This document shows, piece after piece, positions 15,765-24,400 of a stretch of DNA of 64,000 bases. A program made the position numbers and the translations under genes. The notes under the pieces were generated by a model. It saw only the letters and a list, made by a program, of their open reading frames with translations, searched no databases and was not told the origin of the DNA. Numbering within the stretch: the stretch's first letter is position 1; each line of letters starts with the position of its first letter. The stretch spans positions 124,001 to 188,000 of the forward strand of contig JACKEV010000016.1 of NCBI GenBank assembly GCA_020632795.1, read 5' to 3'. The stretch is from Alphaproteobacteria bacterium. GTDB taxonomy: Bacteria; Myxococcota_A; UBA796; CAJQPC01.

Positions 15765-17240
15765 ATGCTTCCGCTCCTGCTGCTCGCCCCGGCGCTCGCT
15801 GCGCCTCGCTTCGTCGCGGACACCGAGGGTGATGCTGAGCTGGCCGAGGCGGTGTGGCAGGCGGCGGTCTACTGCACCGCGCGGGCGCCCAGGACCCACG
15901 ACACCGTCACGATCGCCCGAGACCTCGACCCCACCCGCCTCGCCGGACGCATGGACTACGACGCCGACGGGCTCTTCCACATCTCGCTGCGGCCGGGCTC
16001 CTCCCCCTATGTGCTGGCCCATGAGGTCGCTCACGCCTGGGTCCACGACGGCCCGCCCGCCCTGGTCGAGGGGCGCACCGAGGCGCTGAACCTCTGCGTG
16101 GTGGAGAACCTCCCCGACCGGATCCCCTGGGTGGACGGGCTTCAGACCGACCTGGAGCGCATGCCCGACCTGCGGACCTGGGTGGACCCGGAGCCCTCCA
16201 GCCGGGGCTACGACGTGGTCGGCCAGGGGCTGGAGGCGGCGGCGCGGCTGTTCCGGGCCCTCACCCGCGTCCTCCCCCGGGAGCAGCTCTGGTCGGATCG
16301 CTACGTCGCCTGGGCTCCCCTGGAGGAGGACCTCCTGGCGCTGGGGCCCCAGGGCGAGCGGGTCGTGGACGCGCTGCGCGGGGGCGCGGAGGCCCAGCGC
16401 CAGCTCCTCATCGACCCCGACCACGACGGCGCCATCAACCTCGTGGAGGCCTGGCAGGGCACCGACCCCCGGCGCTGGGACACCGACGGAGACGGCTGGT
16501 GGGACGGCGCGCCGCCGCACCCCCCGGAGGCCGTGCCCCTGCCCGGCGACGGGCGCCACGTCTGCGTGCCCTGGATCCGCGCGGACGGAGCGCCCGCTGA
16601 TGTGCTCGTGCGCGGCAACCTGCGCGGCTTCAACCACCGGACCCTGACCTTCCGCGACCGACGCCCCTCCGAGACGGTGCGGCTCACCCCGGAGCTCACG
16701 CGCCTCGACGGAGGGCTCTGGCTGGAGGTCGCCGCCTCGGACGTCGTCCCCAACCCGTTCTGCCATCAAGGGCCGCGGACCCTCGTCATCGGGCGGGACA
16801 CCGCCGCAGGCACCCCGCTGGAGGAGCTGCTGCGCGCGGTCGAGCAGGCCCAGGAGCGGGCCGATGGGCTGCTGAGCTGGGACGGCCGGCAGGTGCGGGT
16901 GGCGGTGGAGGAGGTCCCCCAGGACACGGTCATGCTGCGGGCCGGCAGCTTCCAGGACCCCAGTCCGCAGGTCATCGTGCCGGAGGATCGGGTCCGAGGC
17001 GGCGAGCGGACCATGCGCACCCTGGGCGCCCTGGTGGTGGCCTGGCATCGCCTCGGCTTGAGCGGCGACATCACCCACCAGAGCCCTGCCGCGGCCTGGG
17101 CCCTGGTCTTCGCCCTCCTCCCTGACGCGCAGCGCGGCGCGCTGGTGAACGCCACCGCTCGGGAGATCCGACAGTGGCGTCGCCGGGCTGAGGCCTGCGC
17201 CGATGGCTGGGCGGGCCTGCTCAGCGGCGAGGCTTGTTGA
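15765..17240 (+). CDS. Secreted zinc metallopeptidase-like protein with Ca-binding-type repeat
   Basis: 491 residues with a signal peptide (MLPLLLLAPALAA). The sequence SPYVLAHEVAHAWVHDGPPALVEG holds the HExxH zinc motif (His86, Glu87, His90) and a downstream Glu102 as likely third ligand, the pattern of gluzincin-type peptidase_MA proteins. Residues about 213-245 contain DPDHDGAINLVEAW and DTDGDGWWDG, thrombospondin type-3 / EF-like acidic loops. The C-terminal half is mixed and unrecognised. Expected to act in the periplasm or outside the cell. It stands alone on its strand and ends 3 bp from the convergent DUF1801 gene. Confidence 0.78.
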   Translation: MLPLLLLAPALAAPRFVADTEGDAELAEAVWQAAVYCTARAPRTHDTVTIARDLDPTRLAGRMDYDADGLFHISLRPGSSPYVLAHEVAHAWVHDGPPALVEGRTEALNLCVVENLPDRIPWVDGLQTDLERMPDLRTWVDPEPSSRGYDVVGQGLEAAARLFRALTRVLPREQLWSDRYVAWAPLEEDLLALGPQGERVVDALRGGAEAQRQLLIDPDHDGAINLVEAWQGTDPRRWDTDGDGWWDGAPPHPPEAVPLPGDGRHVCVPWIRADGAPADVLVRGNLRGFNHRTLTFRDRRPSETVRLTPELTRLDGGLWLEVAASDVVPNPFCHQGPRTLVIGRDTAAGTPLEELLRAVEQAQERADGLLSWDGRQVRVAVEEVPQDTVMLRAGSFQDPSPQVIVPEDRVRGGERTMRTLGALVVAWHRLGLSGDITHQSPAAAWALVFALLPDAQRGALVNATAREIRQWRRRAEACADGWAGLLSGEAC

Positions 17241-17243
17241 CCC

Positions 17244-17618
17244 TCACGCCTTGATCTTCGTCGGGTCGCCCAGGCTCTGGTTGAGCGTCACGGCCTGCTG
17301 CACGAGGGCGCCCAGGGCGTCGGTGTCCAGGGGATCGCCGGCCTGCAGCCTGACGTGGCGCATCTTCTCGCCGGTGCCCTCCAGCAGCCCGGACGGGTCG
17401 TCCAGCCGGGCGCCCCACCAGAAGCCGAAGTTGATGTGGGCCTTGTGGGCCTTGATGTAGCAGATGGGCCCGCGCAGGGAGTAGGTCGGCTGGGACCACT
17501 TCACCGCCTCCTCCGCGCCCGGGGCGTGCTGGCGCACCAGCGCCCGCAGGGCGGTGACCATGGCGGCCTGATCCGAGGAGAGGGAGGCGATGTAGTCGTC
17601 GACGGTCTTCTTCGGCAT
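17244..17618 (-). CDS. DUF1801 (YdhG-like) domain protein
   Basis: 124 residues. Family features: VDDYIASLSSDQAAMVTALRALVRQHAPGAEEAVKWSQPTYSLRG, then CYIKAHKAHINFGFWWGARL, and the final Leu/Asp-rich helix. DUF1801 proteins adopt a small SRPBCC-unlike alpha/beta fold and are widespread; their role (an iron or phosphate chaperone in some reports) is not settled. Monocistronic by position, divergent from the toxin gene. Confidence 0.9.
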   Translation of the reverse strand: MPKKTVDDYIASLSSDQAAMVTALRALVRQHAPGAEEAVKWSQPTYSLRGPICYIKAHKAHINFGFWWGARLDDPSGLLEGTGEKMRHVRLQAGDPLDTDALGALVQQAVTLNQSLGDPTKIKA

Positions 17619-17732
17619 GCGGGGCTCCGGGGTGGTGGTGGCGGGGGAGCGTAGCGCGAGGGGGAGGGTTCGACCAGGGTCTTCCTGGGCAGGTCTTCAA
17701 ATCGGCTGGCCAATATGATATGAAATGTTATG

Positions 17733-17757
17733 AGCCCTCGGCCATCAACCGAGGGCT
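17733..17757. promoter_or_regulatory. Palindromic operator candidate upstream of the TA-chaperone operon
   Basis: AGCCCTCGG, a 7-nt spacer and CCGAGGGCT form a perfect 9-bp inverted repeat directly before the toxin TTG at 17761. It follows an unusually AT-rich stretch (TATGATATGAAATG) that could hold the -10. The GAGGG in the right arm is also the only ribosome-binding-like sequence, so binding or folding here could control both transcription and translation. Autoregulation by the HTH antitoxin is expected for such modules. Confidence 0.65.
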
Positions 17758-17760
17758 GCG

Positions 17761-18159
17761 TTGCGGATCGTGATCACCTCCTGGGCCCTGGACAGCTACC
17801 TGGGCCTCAAACACAGCGGAGTCCTCCCCCGTGAGCTGTATTTCCAACGCCTCCGGCCCGACATCCTCCGGCTCCGTGCCTTGGGCCAGGACCCCCGGTT
17901 CAAGGATGCGCGGTTCTGGGGGCCGGCGAAGTGCAGCCCGAGTGAGACCGTCCCGGACGGGTTCAAGATGAAGTGGCACAACCTCGGAAACGGTAACGTG
18001 CAGCTTCGGCTCTGCATCGGGCTCGTCGACGGCGACGCCTTCCTGTGCCAGGGCTTCAAGAAGACCTCGCCCGGTCAGGATTTTCGCGAAGGGTTCAAGC
18101 TCATGGAGCGGATCCGGTTGATCCGGCAGCAGAGACACGTCGAGAAGGGAGCGCTGTGA
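17761..18159 (+). CDS. RelE/HigB-like toxin of a tripartite module
   Basis: 132 residues from TTG, a start supported by the typical beginning MRIVITSWALDSYLGLKH. A middle block FWGPAKCSPSETVPDGFKMKWHNLGNGNVQLRLCIGL and the later FLCQGFKKTSPGQDF correspond to the RelE-fold core and the LhaFvKKtqktP-type strand of HigB toxins. Catalytic assignments are not safe. The stop overlaps the ATG of the HTH gene (TGATG), giving toxin-first order as in higBA. Predicted activity: ribosome-dependent mRNA cleavage (inference from family). Confidence 0.65.
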   Translation: MRIVITSWALDSYLGLKHSGVLPRELYFQRLRPDILRLRALGQDPRFKDARFWGPAKCSPSETVPDGFKMKWHNLGNGNVQLRLCIGLVDGDAFLCQGFKKTSPGQDFREGFKLMERIRLIRQQRHVEKGAL

Positions 18160-18737
18160 TGACCGACGCACTGAACACCCACGCCAGCGCCTGGCGCATG
18201 GTCGACAGCGGGGTCCCCCTCGCCTTCGTGAAGGAGCTGATGGCGCTCGTGGAGGCCAGCCCCGCGATCCAGGGCCTGATTCGCATGTGGGATCAGGAGC
18301 CCGACGCGCAGGAGCGTGCCGAGACCCTCGTCGCGCTCCAGGAGCTGGTCGAGGACAACGCGCACGAACCGGGGGCCCGCTCGGCAGAGCGCCTGGACGA
18401 CGATGACGCCCTGCTCGCCGAGCGCATGGCCTGGAAGGCCCACCTCCGCCGGCTGGTGGACGCGCACGGCGGCGTCTCCGCGGTGGCCCGCCGGGCCGGC
18501 CTGCCCCAGCCCTCCCTCAGCCGCATGCTGAGCACGCCGTCCGAGCCGCGCGCGAAGACCCTGATGCGCCTCGCCGCGGCGATGGGGGTGGAGGTGGGCG
18601 CGCTGCACCCCACGGAGGACGAGCCCGAGAAGAACGTCGTCCATCTCTCGGAGGGGTACCGGGCGGAGGTGTCCTACGGCGAGCTGCTCTTCGGCGTCCG
18701 GTCCCGCCCCCGGCGCTCCTGGCGGGGGGCCCGATGA
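18159..18737 (+). CDS. XRE-family HTH antitoxin with long extensions
   Basis: 192 residues. The helix-turn-helix (residues about 88-146) reads HLRRLVDAHGGVSAVARRAGLPQPSLSRMLSTPSEPRAKTLMRLAAAMGVEVGAL in segments typical of XRE/Cro proteins. The N-terminal 85 residues are acidic helices, and the last 35 (NVVHLSEGYRAEVSYGELLF then a basic RSRPRRSWRGAR end) could be a chaperone-addiction tail of the kind known from toxin-antitoxin-chaperone systems. Overlaps the toxin by one base and the SecB-like gene by four (ATGA). Confidence 0.78.
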   Translation: MTDALNTHASAWRMVDSGVPLAFVKELMALVEASPAIQGLIRMWDQEPDAQERAETLVALQELVEDNAHEPGARSAERLDDDDALLAERMAWKAHLRRLVDAHGGVSAVARRAGLPQPSLSRMLSTPSEPRAKTLMRLAAAMGVEVGALHPTEDEPEKNVVHLSEGYRAEVSYGELLFGVRSRPRRSWRGAR

Positions 18738-19195
18738 GCCGCCCGGCGCTTGAGGCGCTGCGCCTGCAGCGCGCCTTTGTCGACAGCGAGGCGGATCGCT
18801 CCGCAGGGCCCCTGCGTCTTCAGCTCGACCTCGACGAGCTGCTCCACGAGGCGCTGTCCCCGGAGCGGTTCGCGGTGAGCGTGGGCCTCACCCTTGAGCT
18901 GGCAGACCCGGACAGCGGGGACACGTTCTGCGAGCTGTCCGCCGAGCTTCGGCTGGTGTACCGGGGGGCCCCGCCGGACGATCTGCCGGCGCAGAGGGCC
19001 TTCTCCGTGGCGTGGGCCGTGCCCGAGGCCTGGCCGGTGTGGCGCGCCTGGGTTCAGCAGACCCTGGCGCTGATGGGGCTCCCGCCTGCTCCGCTCCCTC
19101 CGCGCGTCCCGGACAAGCTGATGATGCTCGGCGAGGAGGCCTTCGACCTGTCGCGTCAGGTGGACGAGCGGCTGGCGCAGCGGCGCTCGGATTGA
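18734..19195 (+). CDS. SecB-like chaperone of the toxin-antitoxin module
   Basis: 153 residues. It aligns by pattern with SecB: an N-terminal beta region (LRLQLDLDELLHE, FAVSVGLTLELADPDSGDTFCELSAELRLVYRG), an acidic loop, then the helix AWPVWRAWVQQTLALMGLPPAPLPP, matching SecB's LFPYARECI...GTFPQLNLAP segment, and a final helix. In toxin-antitoxin-chaperone (TAC) operons such as M. tuberculosis Rv1955-1957 the third gene is exactly such a SecB-like protein and protects the antitoxin. Gene order here is the same. Similarity is by eye and remote. Confidence 0.6.
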   Translation: MSRPALEALRLQRAFVDSEADRSAGPLRLQLDLDELLHEALSPERFAVSVGLTLELADPDSGDTFCELSAELRLVYRGAPPDDLPAQRAFSVAWAVPEAWPVWRAWVQQTLALMGLPPAPLPPRVPDKLMMLGEEAFDLSRQVDERLAQRRSD

Positions 19196-19198
19196 CGC

Positions 19199-20815
19199 TC
19201 ACCCCACCTCGAAGAAGTTGAACCACTGGTCCGGGTAGCGCTGCGCCCAGGCGCTGAGCTGGTCGGCGTAGTCCTGGGCCCACCGGGCGAGGTCCTCCTC
19301 GCGCTGCTTGCGGCCGGTGAAGCGCAGGATCTTGGGCTCCGAGGCCAGGATCCGGTAGGTGTCAGGGCCCTCCTTGAAGCAGGACATCATCACCACCGGG
19401 GCGTGTGAGATGGCGGCCAGCAGCAGCGGCCCGGTGGCGACCCGGGCCCGCGCCCCCAGCAGCCGCACCTCGGCGTTGCGGCTGTCGACCACCCGGTCCC
19501 CCTTGATGGCCACGAGCTGGCCCTCCCGCAGCGCCCGGACCACCTCCAGCGAGGCCATGCCCTTGTCGTTGTTCAGGGTGATGATGGTCGGGACCCGCTC
19601 CGGCGGCGCGTGCCGTCGCAGCAGCGCGACGTAGGGGTCGCCGCCCGCCGCGTACTGGACGATGCTCACCCGCTTCGCCCCCCGCATGCCCCCCCGCAGC
19701 GCCGCCGCCGCCAGGTCCGGGTTGCCGACGTGCCCGGAGAGCAGGATCGCACCGCCCGCGTCCAGGGCGGCGGGCACCGACTCCGGGACGTCGCGGATCC
19801 AGGTGAGGTCCTCGGGGCCGTCCAGCAGCACCGAGAAGCGGTCCACGATCTGGCAGGCGAACATGTGGAACGTGCGGAAGGTCTGACGGCGGAGCGCGAG
19901 GCCCCGCAGGCCGGGGGTGATGCGCTGGAGCCAGACCTGCATCCCCTTCCGCGCGGCGGGGGCGACCACCCAGTAGAACGCCGCCACCACCACCATCATC
20001 GCGTAGGCGCGCCGCCGCCCGAGCAGGCGCATCAGCTTGAGCAGGCCCTCCCAGCCCCCCACCCAGCCCTTGTAGGTCTTGCCCTTCCAGGTCTCCCCCG
20101 GCCCGGGGACCGGGTTGAACCAGCGGGGCGGCCACAGGATGCGGCCCACCACCAGCCGGGTGTTCATCAGGGAGATGCGGACGTTGTCCCAGAACGGCCG
20201 GAACGAGCTGACCCGCTCCTCGGGGGTGGGGTAGATCACCCGGCAGGGCAGGTCCCGCACCGCGATGCCCTTCCACAGGGCCAGCACAAGCACCTGGACC
20301 TCCCACTCGTAGCGGCCCCGGGGCAGCCTCAGGGAGAGCACCGGCTCGACGGGGTAGACCCGGTAGCCGGACTGGGTGTCCCCCAGGCGGTGCCCGGTCT
20401 CCACCCAGACCCAGAAGTTGGAGAAGTTGCGCCCGAACATGCTGGAGCCGGGGGCGCCCTCCATGTCCCGCACCCCGACGTGGATGGCCCAGGGGTCGGC
20501 CTCGGCGGCGGCGAGGAAGCGGGGCAGCTCTTCCGGGAGGTGCTGCCCATCGGCATCGATGGCGATGATGTGGCTGAAGCCGTGCTCCCGCGCCCACACC
20601 AGCGCGGTGGTCAGCGCCGCCCCCTTGCCCCGGTTGACCGCGTGGTGCAGGAGCCGCACGCCCTCGACCTCGCGGGCGGCCTCGGCGGTGCCGTCGGTGC
20701 TGCCGTCGTTGACCACGACCACGTCGGGGCAGTGCGCCAGGCAGCCCCGGGCGACCTCGGCGATCGTGCCGACGTTGTCCTTCGTCGGGATCACCACCAG
20801 GGGGCGGAAGGTCAT
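19199..20815 (-). CDS. Glycosyltransferase 2 - lipid acyltransferase fusion
   Basis: 538 residues from ATG 20815, which overlaps the previous stop (ATGA). Residues 1-230: GT2 domain (PLVVIPTKDNVGTIAEV, VVVVNDGSTDGTAEAA, NRGKGAALTTALVWA, IIAIDADGQHLPEEL). Residues about 265-535: LpxL/HtrB-type acyltransferase with ILLSGHVGNPDLAAAAL (HxxxxD motif), RNAEVRLLGARARVATGPLLLA, and a C-terminal DQWFNFFEVG. The same two-domain fusion is found in aryl-polyene clusters, where it is thought to help build the lipid/sugar head that anchors the polyene in the outer membrane. It is the last gene of the long operon. Confidence 0.92.
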   Translation of the reverse strand: MTFRPLVVIPTKDNVGTIAEVARGCLAHCPDVVVVNDGSTDGTAEAAREVEGVRLLHHAVNRGKGAALTTALVWAREHGFSHIIAIDADGQHLPEELPRFLAAAEADPWAIHVGVRDMEGAPGSSMFGRNFSNFWVWVETGHRLGDTQSGYRVYPVEPVLSLRLPRGRYEWEVQVLVLALWKGIAVRDLPCRVIYPTPEERVSSFRPFWDNVRISLMNTRLVVGRILWPPRWFNPVPGPGETWKGKTYKGWVGGWEGLLKLMRLLGRRRAYAMMVVVAAFYWVVAPAARKGMQVWLQRITPGLRGLALRRQTFRTFHMFACQIVDRFSVLLDGPEDLTWIRDVPESVPAALDAGGAILLSGHVGNPDLAAAALRGGMRGAKRVSIVQYAAGGDPYVALLRRHAPPERVPTIITLNNDKGMASLEVVRALREGQLVAIKGDRVVDSRNAEVRLLGARARVATGPLLLAAISHAPVVMMSCFKEGPDTYRILASEPKILRFTGRKQREEDLARWAQDYADQLSAWAQRYPDQWFNFFEVG

Positions 20816-20994
20816 CGGCGGCTCCACCACGTCGCGCCCAGCCAGAGCGCGTCCACGGCCAGGACCACCAGCAGCCGGTCTCCGCCGCCGAGCTGCCCGC
20901 GCCCCAGGTAGAGCCCGGTCGCGAGCACCGCCAGGACGATCAGCAGCGCGCCGTCCCAGCCGGGCCAGGGTCGGGTTGCCCGCTCAGTCGACAT
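20812..20994 (-). CDS. Small two-helix membrane protein
   Basis: 60 residues beginning MSTERATRPWPGWDG. Two hydrophobic helices (ALLIVLAVLATGLYLG and LLVVLAVDALWLGATWW) flank a Gly/Gln turn. The start lies 11 bp inside the preceding lipoprotein gene and the stop overlaps the next gene by 4 bp. Small integral membrane proteins at this position occur in aryl-polyene-type operons. Function unknown. Confidence 0.75.
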   Translation of the reverse strand: MSTERATRPWPGWDGALLIVLAVLATGLYLGRGQLGGGDRLLVVLAVDALWLGATWWSRR

Positions 20995-21472
20995 CGATCG
21001 GCTCTCCCAGCACCGTGAGCACATATCCCCGCCGGGGGTCAGACAGGGTCGCGCGGCCCCGCTCCAGCGCGACGGTGGCCGGGCCGCCGGGGCCCCGCCA
21101 GTGCAGCAGCGTGCGGCCCGCGTCCCGCTCCACCCGGAGCCGGCCGCCGCCCACCTGACAGCGCGCCTCCGGGCAGCGCCAGGTGAACACCAGCGACAGG
21201 TCCCGGTAGAACGGCACCCGCTCGATGAGCCCGGCCAGCTCGGGATCGGGGGCCTGCGCGGTGACATCCTCCGGGGTGGCCTGCACCGAGAACAGCTCCA
21301 CCCCGCCTGCGGAGATCACCTGGAGCTGGGCCAGATCCGGGGTGACCGAGATCGCCGCGAGGCCGGCCAGGCTGTGCCCGCTGCGGGTGAGGGCGAGCTG
21401 GGTGACCGCCTCCAACGGGGGCTTCGGGGGCGCGTGGGGCGCGCACGACAGCAGCAGCGCGAGCGCGATCAT
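20984..21472 (-). CDS. DUF3261-like lipoprotein of polyene cluster
   Basis: 162 residues with a short signal peptide ending LLLSC. The mature domain has LAGLAAISVTPDLAQLQVIS and VELFSVQATPEDV, followed by beta-strands TLLHWRGPGGPATVALERG, fitting the DUF3261 lipoproteins that accompany aryl-polyene genes next to LolA-like and MMPL genes. ATGA overlap with the MMPL gene. Probably works with the LolA-like protein in carrying the lipid-linked pigment through the periplasm (inference). Confidence 0.72.
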   Translation of the reverse strand: MIALALLLSCAPHAPPKPPLEAVTQLALTRSGHSLAGLAAISVTPDLAQLQVISAGGVELFSVQATPEDVTAQAPDPELAGLIERVPFYRDLSLVFTWRCPEARCQVGGGRLRVERDAGRTLLHWRGPGGPATVALERGRATLSDPRRGYVLTVLGEPIDVD

Positions 21473-24400
21473 CGGCCCTCCACCTCGGCCAGCAGCGCGG
21501 TGAGCGCCTCGACCTCGTCGCCGTACTCCGGGGGGGTCGCCAGGGCCTGTCGAATGAGCGGCGCGGCCTCGTCCGGGCGATCCAGGGCCACCAGCACCTC
21601 GGCGAGCACCTGCAGGGCCTCGGGGTGGTCCGGCATGAGGCCCAGGGCGCGCCGGGCGATGGCCTCGGCGTCCTCGGGGTCGGCGGCGCGGGCCTCCTTC
21701 AGGAGCGCGCGGCCCCGGTGGATGCGCAGGGTGCGCTGCACGTCCTCCGAGGGCACCACCTCGACGGGCTCCAGCCTGCCCGCGAGGCCATCCTCCAGGT
21801 TGAAGGCGACGTAGCCCCCGGCGGTGTTCGGGTATCGGGAGACCCACAGGGTGCGGGCGGTGGCGTCGATGACCACCGAGTGGGTGGCGATGTCCGCGTC
21901 GATGGCGTGGCGGTGGCCGATGGGCAGGGGCTCACCGCCGACGGCCGCCCGGTCCCGCAGGATCTCGACCGCGCGGGCCATGTCGACGCGCCCGGCGTGG
22001 GCGTCGAGCAGCTCGGCCATGCGGGCCTCGCGGCGGCCGGTGGTGTTCTCGGTCATGCGCTGCTGGTTGGTGGCGTCGTCCGCGAAGACCTCGGCGTGGA
22101 AGTGGTTGGCGACCGCCATGTGCCCGTCGACCGGGCGCCGGACGACGTGGACCGGGCTGACCTCGAACACCGCCGCCTCGCCTGCGTCTGCGTCGATGAC
22201 CAGCACGTTCTCGGAGACGAAGCCCTTGCGTGCCCGCAGGATGGCCTCGGCCTCGTCCAGTGACGAGGCGTGCTGCACGATCTCCCGCACAATGAGGGTC
22301 ATGGGGGTGCCGACCTGGATGGGCGCGTCGGTGCCCGCCGCCTGGATGGCCACCGCCAGGCCGTCCCGGTTGAGCCCGGTGACCACCCCGACCATGCCCG
22401 TGAAGGTCACCGACACGAACGGGATGCCCTCGTCGGGGTCGACGAAGGTGACCACCTTGTCCCGGTCGAACACCGGCCCGCCGTCGAAGTCGAAGTTCCG
22501 CCCCATGATCCAGTGGCCGTCAGCCGTGCTGTCCCCGCCCGCCATGAACCCGGTGCAGGCCAGCACGAAGGGGGTGTCCACGATGGCCTGCCCCACGTCG
22601 TGGATGGCGTGGTAGTAGACCTTGCGGGTGTAGGCCGGCCCCATCAGGGAGAAGGTGTCGCCCACGCCGTCCACCGCGCCCCGGATCTCGTCGAGGTGCT
22701 CGGGCCGGAACGTCTTGTCCAGGTTCGAGGCCAACAGCGCCGTGCCCCGCACGATGAGGAAGCGGCCGATCGCGGTGGGCACGTGCTCCTCGAAGGAGGC
22801 GAGCATCTCGCGCTCCAGCCGGGCGTGCAGGTCCTCGGAGAGGACCGCAGCCGCGTAGCCGACCTGGTAGGGCGTGCCCTCCAGGACCATCGCCGTGATG
22901 CCCTCGGACTGGACCAGCCGGTTGGGGCCGAAGCGGCGGTCGGCGGGGTTGGAGGCGTCGAGGGTGTAGGGCGGGAGCTCGCCCGGGGGCGGTGGGGTCA
23001 GGAAGAACGCCTGCTGCGCCACCATGTCCAGGTTGACGAGCGCCAGGGCCACGAAGGCGAGGCGTCGGCTCCACCGGGCCAGGGCCGGCGGGGCCAGGGG
23101 CTCGCCGCGAGCGATGCGCGGGGAGATCGTCAGCGCGGTGACCGCCGCGCCGGTCATACCCCCGAGCACGGCGAAGCCGATGCCGTAGAGCGCCGGGCTC
23201 TGCGCGACCGCCAGGATCCCGAAGCCCGCCAGGGTGGTCAGCGCCGAGAGCCCCACCGCGTAGCGGGACGGGCCCTCGTACTCCCCGAGCGCCCCCTGGA
23301 CCATGAACACGCCATAATCCAGGGAGAGCCCCACGATCAGCAGCATCGCGCAGGCGCTGATGGCGTTCCAGGCCACCCCCAGGCCCGCCAGGACCCCCAA
23401 CGCCCAGGCCAGCGAGGCCAGGCAGGGCGCGAAGGCGGCGATGACCTGCCGGGGCTCGCGGTACCGCAGCAGCAACAGCCCCGCGACGCCCAGCAGCGCC
23501 AGGGCCCCCAGCCGGCTCATCTCCCGCAGGACCTCCTCGACCCCGCGCGCGGCGAAGCGCCGGGGCATGACCAGCTCGGCCCCGGGCACCGCCCCCAGCA
23601 CCGCCAGCTCGGTCATCTCGGCGAGGCTGTCGTCCCCCAGCACCAGCGCGACCATGACGGTGGGCCGCGCCCCCTCCAGGCGCAGGTGCCGGCCCATCAG
23701 CTCCTGGAGCGGCGTGTCCGCCCAGGTGTCCGGGTCGGTGAGGGGGTCGGCGGTGGCCAGGGCGCGCGCGGCGGCCCCCCCGAAGACCCCCGGCGCGAAG
23801 CCCAGCGCCTCAGCGGCCGCGTCGATGCGGGCCTGGAGGGTGTCCACGCTCGGCAGGGCTGCGCGCCGGGCGGCCTGCACCGCGGGGCCGGGCAGCGCGG
23901 TCCACGGCCCCATCGCGATGACCCCGTTGATGTCGGCGAGGGCCTCGCGCACCGCGTCGGCCTTGTCCAGGGCCTCCCCGGCGGTGTCCCCGTCCAGGAT
24001 GACCATGCCCCCGGTGCCGAAGCCCCCGTAGCGGTCGGTCAGCTCCTGCTCCAGGGCCTGGCTCTCGGGGACCACCGGGGTGAGCGCGCGGGGGTCGCCC
24101 TCGAAGGAGGAGCGGGGCGCCAGGGCGACGGCCAGCGCGCAGGCCGCCAGGGTCAGCGTGGCCGCCCACCGGGGCGCGCGCCAGGGGCTTCCGCTGCCCA
24201 GGCCCCGCCCGCCGATCAGCGCGAAGGACACCGGGCCGAGCAGCCAGGCGCCCAGCAGCGCAGCCCCGGCTGCTGCGACGCCCATGAACCCGAGATCACG
24301 GACGACCGGGTAGCGGGAGAGGGTCAGCACCAGGCAGGCCCCCACCGTGCTTGCGGCGCTCAGGCCCAGGGCCGGCGCGATCTCGGTGAACGCGGCCTGG

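Noticed and set aside
17619..17760. A possible tRNA or small RNA gene in the AT-rich intergenic region before the toxin.
   Set aside because: Only one stem (the 9-bp palindrome) can be drawn, with no cloverleaf; an operator explains it better.
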